The translations under genes and the position numbers were made by a program. Shown in pieces: positions 1 to 12,170 of a stretch of DNA of 64,000 nt. The number at the start of each line of letters is the position of its first letter. Positions within the stretch are counted from its first letter, which is position 1. The notes under the pieces are model-generated. The model was given only the letters and a program-made list of their open reading frames with translations, was not told where the DNA came from and did no database searches. The DNA is from Apium graveolens (Eukaryota; Streptophyta; Magnoliopsida; Apiales; Apiaceae): NCBI RefSeq assembly GCF_009905375.1, contig NC_133649.1:229380102-229444101 (forward strand), read 5' to 3'.

Positions 1-721
1 CAAGGCATAGAAGAAACTGCTAATATCTTCTAATAAATATCAGGATAAATGAGAACTAGAAATCAAATTTATCTTAGCTGAGGTATCTTCATCGCGTCCC
101 TATCCATGTAGCCCATATTACCTATAACTGTATCTTATCTACAACATTTACAAAAAAAAATAGAACATAACAATACATCAAAACTGTAATTATCATGATA
201 TTTTACTTGCCAAATGCTTGTACAAAGCCTTGCAAAATGACAAGAGCAACACACAATATTTGAAAGGATCCAATATATAACCTTTAGTTTCTTATTAGCA
301 GAAGCAGAAAATTTTGTATATAATGCTAGTGATCAAGTGAAACCAATCTGCACCATACAAATTATTGATTCCATGACAATACAAGAACTAATCATTTTGA
401 CAAAAGAGAACTTTAGAGTGTAATTTTATGAGCTTAAAAGCACATTCTTGGCATGGTGTTTATTTGTCTTTGGCACATTCTTAAAAGCATATAACGCGAT
501 AATTCAACACAGCAAGCCAAAAGTTCTCATTCAACATCGAACAATAATTCAGACTAAAAACTCAATTTGTTTGTAAAAGATATCACCTAACCATAATGTA
601 AAAGAGCAAATTCAGACAACACTTAAACATCATAGATAAGCACATAATTCAGAGGTATGGTTTTTAAATACTGCATTTCTCTACTCCACTAAGTCACTCA
701 AATAATTTAAAAAACTTATAC
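1..721. other. AT-rich DNA, no gene seen
   Basis: This stretch is AT-rich without a long reading frame, repeat array or LTR end that I can recognise. It lies 3' of the minus-strand minigene at 722-1063, so it could hold its 3' untranslated part or further exons, but I see no coding match. Confidence 0.4.
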
Positions 722-1063
722 CTAGAATTCTGCCCATACAGCATCCTTGTGGACGGAAGATGTGCTCGCCCATGTAATCGCAGGAGTAGCCCAGTTTTGA
801 AGGCACAATTGAGAGATGCATTTCACAATTCTATGATCCGCAAAATCACTATGGTATACAATATTTTTACATTAAAGAGGTAGATTTGATATAATGCTTA
901 AAACAAAATCCAAAATGTACGCAAGAGTAGATACGTACATGCTATTAGGACCGGGTCGAATGTGAATAAGAGTCCACTCGTCTGGGTTAGTAGGAGCTTT
1001 TGGGATATGATTGGGCCCCCTACCCATCCCGCACTTTTTGAGGGTTGTGCTTTGAGAAGCCAT
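722..1063 (-). CDS. Two-exon minigene with plant transposase-like (Ptta/En-Spm type) C-terminal fragment
   Basis: The minus strand carries an ATG at 1063 directly after an acceptor-like AG in a T-rich context. The first coding exon (about 939-1063) ends at a GTACGT donor. A second exon (722-848) follows an ATAG acceptor, and the split codon joins in frame, giving about 83 residues that end at a TAG at 722-724. The second exon includes the segment IVKCISQLCLQNW and ends KDAVWAEF. Its spacing of basic and tryptophan residues resembles the conserved part of plant Ptta/En-Spm transposase-related proteins (PF03004-like), where a KD-VW-F motif is usual. Those proteins are several hundred residues long, so this is at most a short fragment. 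It may be a transposon-derived or captured piece rather than a working host gene. The splice phase agreement supports transcription; the family call is from memory of the motif and is weak. The exon 1 end may be off by a base. Confidence 0.35.
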
Positions 1064-1912
1064 CTATAAAAAGGCAAGTTGTACGGTCCAAGAACGGTCT
1101 GAAAACTAGTTCACGATACCACACTCCCCTATACATAGAGGTAAATTTGTATTGCAAATAACACACTTAAATAACAAGTTCTATATAGGTACATAGCACA
1201 TGAAATAAATAAATCTGGACCATTCATATCCCTAAAATTTAACCATATAACCATGTAATTATATATATAAGTATATAAGAAACTTTTCGGTTACCTATGA
1301 AATGTCAAAAATTAATTATGTATCATGAATAATTTGTCCCTAAGAACAACATTATATAAAATAAAGGCTATCAACATATAAATTTTTTATTCTTTTTCTT
1401 AATTAATATTTTCTTTCGATAATAACTTTTTTCTACAAATATCATATTATACAATTTCCATATATATGCCTAAAATTGATATATTTGTAGGCCTATCTAT
1501 CCTCCTTATGTAGAATGGTAATTTACTAAATGCTTTTTACAAAATTCTCAGATTTAACACATTCATTCACACAAAATCCCATTCACTTACAAAAAAAGAT
1601 CTAAAAAAGAAAGCCAATAAGATCGTTGAGCATAATCACCAGTTTATATCATCTAAAGCAGAATGCCCATTAGATAATAAACAAGTAGGAACCCAATTAT
1701 GGCCATCACAACTGTATATATGGATGATAAATATATATACACAACAATACTGATTCATTAACACATAAAACCCTAACGATTTGTATCAGATTGTGCACAC
1801 ACATACATATATACTATATACACATGTAGGAACCCTAAAACACCTCAGACCTATATACATCATGAGAAGCATATTATTAAGCTATATACACATAGTAGAG
1901 GTGTGAAATTAC
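1064..1912 (-). other. Probable 5' intron of the minigene
   Basis: AT-rich sequence between a donor-like site read on the minus strand (CAATCAG followed by GTAATT, at 1911-1913) and the acceptor just before the ATG at 1063. No reading frame is visible. Calling it an intron depends on the minigene being real. Confidence 0.25.
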
Positions 1913-2020
1913 CTGATTGAAGACCGATTAGAATCGACCGTACACCACGAAGCAGAGGAGCAAGCTCTGACGGTAAAAACTGATGGGTCTGCCAAAGGGC
2001 GATTTACAGGGGAACGGGGT
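1913..2020 (-). other. Possible 5' noncoding exon of the minigene
   Basis: This short GC-richer block on the minus strand ends in a good splice donor at 1911-1913 and lies upstream of the minigene ATG. It contains no in-frame ATG that I can link to the downstream frame, so it would be a 5' untranslated leader. The upstream limit is a guess. Confidence 0.25.
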
Positions 2021-2295
2021 AATTTAATTCTAATTGTAGTTGTAAAATTAATTTAGGATTTTTAGTTATGTATAACATAATTAGCTTATCCTTGTATTTT
2101 TAACATTTTACTTTCACTTTGCTGGTTTTTTGTTATATATGTGTTGAATTTAAAATAATGAAATCAGTTATATTAAATTAAATTTTAAAAATATTTTTAA
2201 AAAGATGACTAAATTATCCATTACTCAATAAAGTTTTTAATATATAAATTTTAATTGAATTTAAATATAAAGGGATTTTATATTAAAATGTAATA
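2021..2295. other. AT-rich spacer
   Basis: No coding or repeat signal recognised. It would include the promoter of the minus-strand minigene if that gene is real. Confidence 0.35.
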
Positions 2296-2559
2296 CTCCA
2301 TCCTTGCCAATTTACCTGTCTCGCTTGACTATTTATGGTCAAGTACTCAAGTTGATTCAAATTTGACCGTAAATAAAAACTCATTATTTGATTATTTTGA
2401 AAAAGTAAAAATTACATATTAAAGTAGATTAAATGTACTTTCTTGTGATTTAATGATTATAAATATTTTCAGTTATATACTAAATGAGATTTTCAGTCAA
2501 ATTTGGGTCAGTTTGACCACAAAAAGTCAAATATGACAGATAAATTCCGAGGGAAAGAG
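2296..2559. mobile_element. Stowaway-type MITE
   Basis: The ends are imperfect inverted repeats of about 27 bp: CTCCATCCTTGCCAATTTAC on the left and, read from the right on the other strand, CTCTTTCCCTCGGAATTTAT. TA dinucleotides flank both ends (2294-2295 and 2560-2561). A CTCC-type terminus, TA target duplication, about 264 bp length and no coding capacity fit Stowaway elements, which are moved by Tc1/mariner transposases. The interior also has GTCAA/TTGAC pairs typical of a foldback structure. Confidence 0.75.
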
Positions 2560-3075
2560 TAATAAATTATATAATTTTTTTAAAATAAATAAGGTATATA
2601 AATGCTGGTCAATTTAATATTAAAAAATTACATGTAAATGATAATGATAATTGTATCTAATTAACATAAACAACATTTATAACGAAGTACAAATTTTTGT
2701 CATAACATGAAACCTCCGCAAACTCTATTACCTTAAATCACAATTATCTCTATTTTAATAAAAAAAATTACTTACATTTATTTTAATAAAAAATTATAAA
2801 TTTAATATCTCAACGTGTAAAATCTTTTAATATTATAATATTATTGTTAAGTACATTTAATCTTCAAACTCAGTAATCTATAAGCTAATTACAAATTATA
2901 TGTATTCTAATACTCTCATGATTACTTCACTCAACGAAGTCAAAACATTATTATCAATAAAATTTCTCTTTATAGCTTGCTTAAAGTTCATAAATTATTT
3001 TTAATATATTATTTGTGAGTTTTCAATTAATAATTTCTTTTAATATAAATATATTATAATTAAAATCATATATTA
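2560..3075. other. AT-rich DNA, no feature recognised
   Basis: Very AT-rich with short ATTA/TAAT runs. No copia sequence is detectable here even though copia pol starts abruptly at 3471, so the 5' part of element A is missing rather than merely diverged nearby. Confidence 0.4.
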
Positions 3076-3469
3076 TACGAAGAAACAAAAATTGACTATC
3101 AGCTACCGCCAATAGCGACCAACCTTTAGTAGCTAAAACTGATTAGGTGGCATTAAATTTTTGTGGCAATATTTTATTGGTAAAAATAATATAGCTACCA
3201 TATCGGTCGCTGAAGCCTTTGTCTACGTGGCAATTTCAGCTACCGGGTATGGTCGTTAACAGAAATTGGTAGCTAATGGAAAGTGCGCCAAACTTTCCCA
3301 TAAATTGAAATTAATTCTGCGACGGAATAGTTACGGGAATCGGTCGCTGATATTATTAGCGACGAAAAGCAAGTTTGTCGCTAAAACTCCGTCGCAGATG
3401 CTTATTTTTAGCTACGGAAGTGTCGGTCGCTGATAATTTTGGTCGCTGATAGGCCTTTTTCTTGTTGTG
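3076..3469. mobile_element. Small non-autonomous CACTA-like element
   Basis: The right end read on the minus strand is CACAACAAGAAAAAGGCC, a close variant of the plant CACTA terminus (CACTACAAGAAAA). Next to it are repeated CAGCGACC and GCTACCG motifs in both orientations, the subterminal repeat pattern expected of CACTA elements. The left end (ACGAAGAAACAAAAATTGAC followed by TATCAGC) is a degraded partner. About 394 bp with no reading frame, so it would depend on a transposase made elsewhere. It abuts the truncated copia reverse transcriptase one base before codon 3471. A clean 3 bp target duplication is not visible. Confidence 0.6.
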
Positions 3470-3470
3470 A

Positions 3471-4751
3471 TTTGCTCCTGTTGCAAGACTTGAAGCCATC
3501 AGAATTGTTTTAGCCTATGCAGCCCATGCAAATTTCAAGTTCTATCAAATGGATGTCAAGAGTGCCTTTCTAAATGGAGATTTGGAGGAGGAAGTCTATG
3601 TCAGTCAGCCTCCTGGTTTTGAAGACTCAAATTTTCCAGATTATGTCTACTATCTATTGAAAGCACTCTATGGACTGAAGCAAGCACCTAGAGCCTAGTA
3701 TGACACTTTATCAAAGTTCCTTTTGGAAAATCACTTCACAAGAGGTACTGTAGATAAAACTTTATTCTTTAAAAATGTTTATGGCTCCAGTATACTTGTT
3801 CAAATTTATGTAGATGACATTATTTTTGGGTCTATAGATGAAAAACTTTGCAAAAAGTTTGCCAAATTGATGCAAAGTAAGTATGAAATGAGTATGATGG
3901 GAGAACTAACTTACTTTCTTGGTCTGCAAGTTAAGCAAGTTAGTGATGGAATATTCATTAGTCAAACTAAATACATTTATGATCTTTTAAAGAAGTTTGA
4001 TCTAATGGATTGCACATCTGCAAAAACTCACATGGCCACTGCAACTAAGCTTGAATTAAACACTACCGAAAAGTCTGTGGATATTTTAAGTTATAGGGGC
4101 ATGGTTGGCTCACTTCTGTACTTAACAACTAGTAGGCCAGATATAATGTTTGCTACATATTTATGTGCTAGATTTCAGGCTGATCCTAGAGAGTCTCACT
4201 TAGTAGCTATTAAGAGAATTTTCAGATATCTCAAGGGAATACCAAAACTTGGCATTTGGTACCCTAGAGATTCTGGTTTTGATCTAACTAGTTATTCAGA
4301 TGCAGATCATGTAGGTTGTAGAATTGATAGAAAAAGTACAACAGGAACCTGTCAATTTCTAGGAAACAAGCTTGTGTCCTGGTTCAGTAAAAAGCAGAAT
4401 TCAATTTCTACTTATACAGCTGAAGCTGAATATATTGCTGCTGGCAGTTGCTGTGCACAGATTTTGTGAATGAAAAACCAATTGCTAGACTATGGTCTGC
4501 AAGTGGAAAGAATTCCCATTTTCTGTGATAACACAAGTGCAATTGCCATCACTGAAAATCCAGTACAGTATTCAAGGACAAAGCACATAGACATCAAGTA
4601 CCACTTCATAAGGGAACATGTAATGAATGGTACTGTGGAACTATATTTTGTTCCAAGTGAAAAGCAGCTTGCAGATATATTTACCAAGCCACTGGATGAA
4701 TCCACCTTTTCAAGGTTGGTAAGTGAGTTAGGTATGCTAAATTATTCTTAA
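3471..4751 (+). pseudogene. Copia A pol remnant: reverse transcriptase (part) and RNase H
   Basis: The frame opens at [12 protein letters not shown], a conserved copia reverse-transcriptase block, so about the first third of that domain is missing. It continues through [18 protein letters not shown] and the catalytic YVDDIIFG (3807-3830) to the RNase H landmarks [27 protein letters not shown] and DNTSAIAI, and ends at a TAA. Two in-frame stops break it: TAG at 3696-3698 in the usual RAWY position, and TGA at 4467-4469 in the usual QILWMKN position. Both sit where related elements have tryptophan (TGG), so each is a single G-to-A change. In life the enzyme would copy element RNA to DNA inside virus-like particles. 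This copy cannot make it. Confidence 0.92.
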
Positions 4752-5276
4752 AATTTTTACAGATATTTTACAAGTTGTAATGCAGGCAGAAATTTAATTG
4801 ATTTTTCAGTCTTGGATGAAATTTTGGCTAAGTCAAAATTTGCATCCCGACGGATGATCATTATTCATCGAGTTTAATCATCCGTCGGTATACAATTATC
4901 AAATAAAAAGCAATTACTTTTCTGGAATATTTTATAACTCGACGGATAACTGATTTATCCTCATCCGTCGAATTGTCTTATTCTTAGCCGTTGATTCTCT
5001 GAACATTATCCATCGAGTATACTTATAGTTTGTAAGCATAACACGGTGGATAATAGAAGGAATTTTTACAGTTTATTTTTTAAACGGCTATTTTGGGAAA
5101 TTCTTATTGGTTACTTTATTTTACTTTATTATTTTTGACAGTTATTTTTGAGATAGTATTAAAGCTTAATTCATTTCCATTACTTTTCTTTTATCATTCT
5201 CAAATCATCTGCTCTAAATTCTCTCTTTCTCTAAAGCAACTACCATCTCTATCTCTATAATTTCCACTCTCTAACA
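4752..5276 (+). other. Spacer between pol and ORF2 of copia A, with GACGGAT motifs and a CT-rich leader
   Basis: The spacer carries GACGGAT at 4849-4855 and 4941-4947 and its reverse complement ATCCGTC at 4880-4886 and 4973-4979, the same motif that repeats in the 3' LTR of this element. The last 120 bp before the ORF2 ATG are CT-rich (TCTCTCTTTCTC runs), as in a plant 5' leader. This suggests ORF2 may be translated from its own transcript; no clear TATA box was seen here. Confidence 0.5.
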
Positions 5277-6877
5277 ATGGCACCAGTAGTCAAGATCATG
5301 TCACAAACTGGATACATCTATGAGAAAAACAACTTCACGGCTCTAGTAAACAAGGGGATTCAACATTCAAGTGACTACCACAAAATGATGGATTTTGTAA
5401 AGAACTGCAAACTCAGCTATGCAATGCTAGAATCACCCACCATCTTCTGTGAGGTTGTTGAAGAGATGTGGACGACTGCTACATACAACTCTACTGATAA
5501 GACCATCACACTCACTATTAAAGGTAAGGAATTCTGTATCAATAGTGATGTTATTAAAGTATGTTTCAAAATTCCTGATAATACAGTGACCTCACCACAC
5601 ACAGATACTGATATTGTTAATATGCTTAATTCCACGAACTATGCACTCTATACTTCTAAGTTAAGTGATATTAGGAGGTTGGGTCTTAGGAAAGAATGGA
5701 GTTTCATGTGTGATGTAATTACCAAGGTCTTTTCTGGTAAAATCAGTAATTTTGAATTTTGTCAATTATCTATGTTTAACATGCTTTACATGCTAGTTAC
5801 AGATAAGGTCTTTACATGCTTTACATGATAGACTTTTCATGATGCTAGCTAACCACCTCTCTGAGGAAATTGTGCTTGAGAACCCAAACAACAAATTAGA
5901 TTGTTGGGTTCAAGAGAGAAGAATTATTACAGATTTAAACAGGGCAAACCATCACAAGGAGGTGCCACTCTTCTATTTCCCTGTAATAGAAGTACCTCAG
6001 GTAAGTGAGGTAAGTTCATCAGTCCCTACTCTTCCAACCTCACAAATTTCTTTGAATTCTAGTGTAGCTATGGCAACTGTGTCAATGACCTAACAGTTGC
6101 CTACCCAAGCTACCAAATCAACAAAAATTTCTAAATCCAAGTCAAAGAAAGCCCCCTCTGGTATCTCTCAAAAGATGCCAGTTGCAAAATCTACCAAACC
6201 AAAAGAGGGGAGTATGAAGGTGGGTAAGGTAGGTGAGGGACAAGGTGAACATAAAAGAAACCCTAAGGATAAGGTTGGAGAGGTGATTGTTTCCCATCCT
6301 AGCCACACTGCAGTTTCCCAACAAACTGCAATGCTTAATAAGGATAAAAGCTCATTTCTAGTTGCATCCTCCCAAAAGGATGTAACTATTGAACAAAGCT
6401 CTCAACCAAGAGCACAGGCCAAAAGGGTAAGGGACACAAGCTCACCCCAAACCTATGCTAGAAAGAAGAAATCAAAAACTATTGGGGATGCACAGGGTAC
6501 ACACACTGTGCAAACTAGTGCTAAAGACACAGTCACTACACCTTCACAAAGTCAGTTTGATGTGGCTCCAATAAATGTGGAGTCATAGCCAAAATCTTTA
6601 GTAATAGAAGCACCCCAAACACCAAATTCTCCCAAAAACTCTCTAGATGTGGACATGATCAACATATCAATTCCTGATTCCCCTTCTTTAACTCTGCCGG
6701 GGAAGCCAAAATCTAGTGTAAGTGAGCATCATATTTTGGATGATTTGTTGGCTCACTTGCCAATTCTTTCAGGAACTGTTGAGACATCTGTGCCAAAATA
6801 CTCATCAATCTGCACAGAGTCCACAATAGTTTCCACTCCAAACTCATTTATTCCTACTCTCTCGATGGATATTGTTC

Positions 6878-6960
6878 ATCCGTCGAGTAATGATTGTATC
6901 CCGACGAATAAGCTTAATAGCAGTTATCCGTCGGCTAGCCTAACTACTACCCCGACGGAT
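6878..6960. repeat. GACGGAT motifs inside ORF2 of copia A
   Basis: ATCCGTC at 6878-6884 and 6926-6932 and GACGGAT at 6954-6960 lie within 85 bp of ORF2, with one-mismatch copies between them. They match the motif of the element's spacer and LTR in both orientations. Read in frame they encode HPS, YPS and PTD. Confidence 0.7.
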
Positions 6961-7965
6961 GTCCCCTATCCATCGAGTGTCTCTGCACAGCTTCAAATTT
7001 CCTCAATTATCTCAAATGCAGAAGACTTAGTGGTAGTACAATCACTTCTAGGTTTGAGGGAAGGGAGTGAAAATATGAGTGAGAGTCTGGGTTGTTCCCA
7101 GGAAAAAGGAGAGGAAATGAGTGAACATATGCAATCTATTTCTTCAGGATTGGCAAAAGAGAGTGAGAGGAGTCCCACCTTAGATGGTGAAGGCGAGGGT
7201 ATGAGGGTGGGGAGCCAAGGTGAGACCTTGATGCAACAAAAGAGAGAACACGAGAGAAATGCAGGTACATGAGCTATAAGGATGGATGTCATTGCAAGTG
7301 AGTTAATGGATGTCCAGGATGCAGACAGGGAGGGACTATTTCAGCAACCTCAAGCTGTTATAGATTCCACCTCCCTTGATGTTGAGACATTTATTCACCC
7401 TGTTTCAGCATATCAACTTTTAGCTGAACATCGCAATGACAATGCAGAAAGGATGCTCAACTTGCTGCATACCACACAGTCAATGCTAAGGGCTAAGGAT
7501 GTCATCACAGCTTTGCCCTCTACAGCTGGTGATGTTGATTATGAAACTGGTGGTTCAGCAGATTTCTTTGGAGATGAAGGTGGAGATAGTGAAGAAGAGC
7601 CATTGGACATAGGGGGAGAAGTAGGTTCTAGCTCAAGATCAGGCATGCCATCATGGGCATTTTCAAAGCATTGTGATGAACACTACTTCAAGACAACCCT
7701 GATTCAACTAATAAATCAGACAAATTCTGCTCTTCAAACCACCATATATGCCAACACCAAGAAGCTCCTTCAAACACATCTTGCTTCTCTGCAACTACAA
7801 CAAATTCAAGGCTTCCAACATGCTAGAGTTGTCAACACCATCAAAGGAGATATTGATGAGATGAAGAAGGATATTTCTGACAAAATGGACTCTAAGCTTC
7901 CAGAAGCTACAATGCTTGATATTAAGAGACGGCTCAGGAAAAATTCTGATCTTTCCACAAAGATA

Positions 7966-7970
7966 GATGC
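7966..7970. repeat. Left target-site duplication (GATGC) of the gypsy element
   Basis: GATGC precedes the LTR start TGTAATAACC and recurs at 21877-21881 just after the 3' LTR end. Removing the element and one copy restores the ORF2 reading frame. Confidence 0.95.
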
Positions 7971-10900
7971 TGTAATAACCCCAATTTTTGGGAAATTTTG
8001 AAACCCTTATGAATAGTGTTTTTGCTGAACGAGAAAACTTTTCATGCCACGCTATGTAGGGGTTCTGTTATTGATCTTATGGGATATTATTAGTACTCTA
8101 TGTGGTATATAAGTGTATGTAAAGATCGTCAGAATCCAATTCCGAACACTTTGATTTTTCCCGGAAATCCACTAGATACGGAAAGAATTGAGTATAAGGT
8201 AACATGATTAAAAGGATTTAAATTCAAGGATTATAAGAGAGGATCATAAAAGGAATATAATGTATTGAGAAAGGTTAAGGGAACCCAAGTAATAAGATCC
8301 CGAGTATGATCCCTCAAACGATAAACGAGAACGAAAGTTAAGTGAACCGTATAACAGATCAGCGGTCATTAGCCAAGTAATTAAGAGCTAATCAAAGAGG
8401 TTAGTGATGATGATGTCACCACACCAACAAGAAGATGACAAGTGTGGGAAGATGACATAGGAGGATGACATAAGCATGACCAAAGGGAAGGTATTGTTGG
8501 TTGATTTCAAGCCACACAAATTTTACCATGGTTAAAAGGTAATTAACAAAACAAAAGGATATCAACCAAGCTTTTTATGCACAAAGATCAAGAAAACAAA
8601 GCAAGCTTCTCTCTCCCCCCTTTTCATCTTCTTCATTTCAAATTTTTCACCAAAATGGTGAATTAGAAATTCAAAACACAAGCTATACTCCATGGAAAAT
8701 TATAAGGTTTGTTTCTTTGGATCCTATATTTCATAACTAAGAAGAGCAAGTAGTTTGAGTGCTTGAATCAAAGGTTTTCTATCTCAAACAAATCATTTTA
8801 GTTTAGGGTGAATAGTAACTTTCAAGAACAAATTTGTGATTCTTGATTTTATTTGCAAGGTCAAGGTAGCTTAAGCATATATTAAGGCTTCCATGGACAT
8901 TCCAAGGATCTTTCATGGATTAAAAGCTTCAAGGAAGGTATAATCTCTTAACCAAGATTTGTTATTGAATGTTAAGAGCATAATATGAGTAATATAGTTC
9001 ATGAGAGGCTTGATGGTTGTGTATGTAGAGATTAGTTGGTTTTGGGTTGTTTTTGGAGTTGTAAATCTTGGTTGTTGATTAATGAACTTAAGTGTAGTTT
9101 AAATTCATGATAAAGAATAGTATAAATTGTTAATGTTGAGTTGTGGGGGCTGTTATGATAAAGTATGGATGGAGTTTTGATTGGGTTGTGAATTGGGATT
9201 GATTGGTGGTTGAATTGGTTGGTAAAATTTTGGGAAATCGCGTAAACATAGCCGTCGTAATGTCCGATTTTCTTTGGACTGTTTTTGTGCATAACATTAG
9301 GACCCGAGAACCCCCTGCTAGATTATGACCACTGCCATGTTTAGATAGCTCATGTTACGAGCTTCGTTTTGATATGTAGTTCGTTCGATTCCGATGCACG
9401 GTTTAGGAGAAACGACCGTTTCAAGTAACGGCGTTTCGCGAACGAAACTTTTTCCCTCGCCTTACTTTGAAACATAGATTAAAGACCAAAAAGGGTTAAT
9501 TAATGTATGAAACATTTATGGTAAGTGTGTTAGGCAGTTGGTAAGACACTCGCGAAGGAATCGCTTTAAAACTCGTAAAGGTTAAATTATTAAAAATGGT
9601 GGAGCCGAGGGTACCCGAGTGACTTAAGCAAATCAGTGAGCGCAAAACAAGCGTTAGAGTCTAAGTTAGTTAAAGTATAGATTTACAAGTGATTTTGGTT
9701 TAATTCCAACTTACTTGTTGTTTATAGGTTATCAGACTCGTCCCGAGCCTTTCTCACCCCCAAGTCGCTCAGGCAAGTATTCTATCCGTTATACTGTTGT
9801 TGTGATGTATATATGTATATGCATTATCTTGCGATAGATGCATGATGTTTATATTAGCAAATGTTGCGATATATTGTAGCATGTGATATGGTATATATGC
9901 ATGCCTGTTTCATATTCTTGAAATATATATCTGTTGGTTCAAATGCTTATTCGTTGCATAATACCTATGCTAGAGATAAGCGGTATTTGCGTATACCCTT
10001 AGTATAGGGACCCAAAGGTGAAAATATTTTCTAAAACCGGGAGTCGAGGATCCCGAGTAGATTTTGTATATATATGAATATGGATATATATACATATATT
10101 TATTTATATATGGTTATAGTTTTCCAAACTATTAATCGAATAAGGTTTATTCGATAACTTTAAACTTTATTTATTATTGAATATTATTTCGAATATCATT
10201 CGAGGGCTTATGACTCTTTTATATTATTTATTGAATATTATTTGAATATTCATTTGAGGATGTATGACTCCTTTATTTTATTTAATGAATATTATTTATA
10301 ATATTCATTCGAGGTATTATGACTCAGCGTATTTTATTTATTGAATATTATTTGAATATTCATTTGAGGATCTATGACTCCGATTATTTGCTGAGGTATA
10401 TTCTTTATTTTATTAAAGAATAAGGTGTAAATAATCAAACTTATTTTCGATTATTCAATTAAAGACAATACTTTCATATAAGTATATCTTTGGTTATTTA
10501 ATACTCGTTTCAAGTATAAGTTTTAATACTTCTACTTCAATTATTTTTATAAAGATTATTCTTTATGGGAATATTATTTAATTAATAATATTCAGATATT
10601 TTCTAATATTCTGGGGACTGATTTACTTCATTAAATCAGCCTTACTCCAAACACTCTTTAAAGTGTTTTCGAGTCTTCAAAATGATTTTTAAAAGTCAGA
10701 GCGGATCCCAAAACTCATTTTTATATTTAAGATCTTCCTTTTTAAAGGGGATTTAAATACTCGCTCAAAACCTGGGGAATCCGGCTCTGTGGTGTATTTT
10801 ATATTCGCAACGAGGTTGCAGATTTGGTAAATGAATTGATTACTTGCCCAACGTTCGGGAAGTAAGCCCATCTCATTGAGTCGGCATAAGCGACAGGCCG

Positions 10901-12154
10901 GGGTACGGTCTATTATTGTGTAAGTGGCTGGGTGGCAGTCCATCAACGCGTGAGGGGCCGGGGTACGGTCTAGCGCGAGGTCCTAATGCGGCCAGGGTGA
11001 TGACCGGTGAGGAATTCATCCATCTACAGTAGAAAAGGTTACTTATTGGTATCTTTTCCTGATCAGCGAGATATCGGGTTTATGCCAAAATTCTTTTCCT
11101 TTCCAAAATTCATTGGATGTTTCAAACTCTGTTCATACTTTGCATAACAGAGGTTCCAGGAAATGTTTAAAGGGATATATATATGTGGATATATATATAT
11201 ATCGGGGCTAAATAAAGTATCTCATAACTTTTTCATTCAATAATATTTCAAAGATTGAATCTATTCAAGTCTTATCTTGTGGTCTCATCAGTGGGATGAA
11301 CTTTTGAAATTGATTATAACTTGAACGGGTGGTAGTTCAAGTAGTATTTGGGAATGATATAAGTGTAGTGAAGTATTTGGTAACTTCATCTTTTAAACTT
11401 ATATCTAATTAATAATTGTCTTATGAATGACAAAGATTTTCAGAAAAACGTTGAGACAAGGTTAGATATATGAGATCACCTTGCAACGATATTTTTATAC
11501 AGTTATACAATGGGACTTTGTGTATATTATGCATGGAAGAGGACTTCCATTACTTTGAAAAGTATATATGTATATATACTGAATATTTTGCGACTTCATC
11601 GCATTAAGATATCAAACTTGGTTCATTTCTTTTGACCAAGATTTTCATGAGTATTATGAGTAGACTCATATACTATTAATCATTATACATATTATTTTGG
11701 TGGGCTTGCTGCTCACCCTTGCTTTCTTCTTTCATCACACAACAACAGATAGAAAAGATGAACAGAACCAAGCTCCCGATTCGCAAGCGATTAGGAGACG
11801 TTCCGCAGTTTTCTAGAAGCATTGATGCCGCCGTAGCTGAGGTAGGAACTACCAATAGGCTAGGCTTTCAACTTTTGATGGACCAGATTTATTTATATTT
11901 ATGAATTGTAATAATGGCAAAGAAATGTAAATTTATTCAGAAAACCTTTTAAGGTGTATTGGCAGATAATTATGGAATAAAATGACTTGTGGTTATTTTT
12001 GGATGTTCATCTCTGAGACTATAACGTGTGGTGTGTGTGTTTATTGTGGGGTCACAGTACAGAGTAGTTGAGTAATTATTAAGATTGGGTGTTATTAAGG
12101 GAAATGGAACTCGTGACGACCCGGATCCCCGACCCCGGATCTGGGGGTGTTACA
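7971..12154 (+). repeat. 5' LTR of the gypsy element
   Basis: About 4,184 bp, TG...CA ends. It differs from the 3' LTR by roughly a dozen small changes that I noticed (single bases and TA-repeat length). The inside holds long AT-rich GAATATTATT tandem-like runs at about 10180-10400 and a GGCCGGGGTACGGTCTA block repeated at about 10895 and 10955. Reading frames inside it are repeated in each LTR copy and show no protein family; I treat them as chance. Confidence 0.95.
10180..10400. repeat. Degenerate tandem repeat within the gypsy LTR
   Basis: A unit of about 60 bp with GAATATTATTTGAATATTCA, TTTGAGGAT and TATGACTC recurs about four times. The same block is in the 3' LTR at about 19890-20100 and, inverted, in the solo LTR at about 31840-32000. 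Confidence 0.8.
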
Positions 12155-12158
12155 GAAA

Positions 12159-12170
12159 TGGTATCAGAGC
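12159..12170 (+). other. Primer binding site (initiator Met-tRNA type)
   Basis: TGGTATCAGAGC starts 4 bases after the 5' LTR end. This is the usual plant complement of the 3' end of initiator methionine tRNA, which primes minus-strand DNA synthesis. Confidence 0.92.

Larger units (their letters stand above)
5277..7970 (+). pseudogene. Copia A ORF2, 5' segment (extra protein downstream of pol)
   Basis: Starts ATGGCACC, as does ORF2 of element B. The first 180 or so residues match the N-terminal domain of B ORF2 in pattern, including the shared RKEWSF-CDVITK-F block. Then follow a Lys/Ser/Pro-rich disordered stretch and a Glu/Asp-rich stretch ending in a probable coiled coil (residues read as IKGDIDEMKKDISDKMDSKL). 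The frame is broken by a TGA at 5826-5828 with a local CTTTACATG duplication and frameshift, then by in-frame TAA (6091-6093), TAG (6586-6588) and TGA (7270-7272), the last three explainable as CAA, CAG or CGA changed by C-to-T. The gypsy element interrupts it at 7970, and the frame resumes at 21882. I do not recognise a known enzyme domain. Sireviruses have env-like or unknown ORFs at this place; no signal peptide or membrane segment is evident here, so an envelope role is not supported. Confidence 0.75.

Noticed and set aside
9032..9292. An 86-codon minus-strand frame repeated identically at 18744-19004
   Set aside because: Both lie at the same place in the two nearly identical gypsy LTRs; the product is low-complexity and the duplication is explained by the LTRs.
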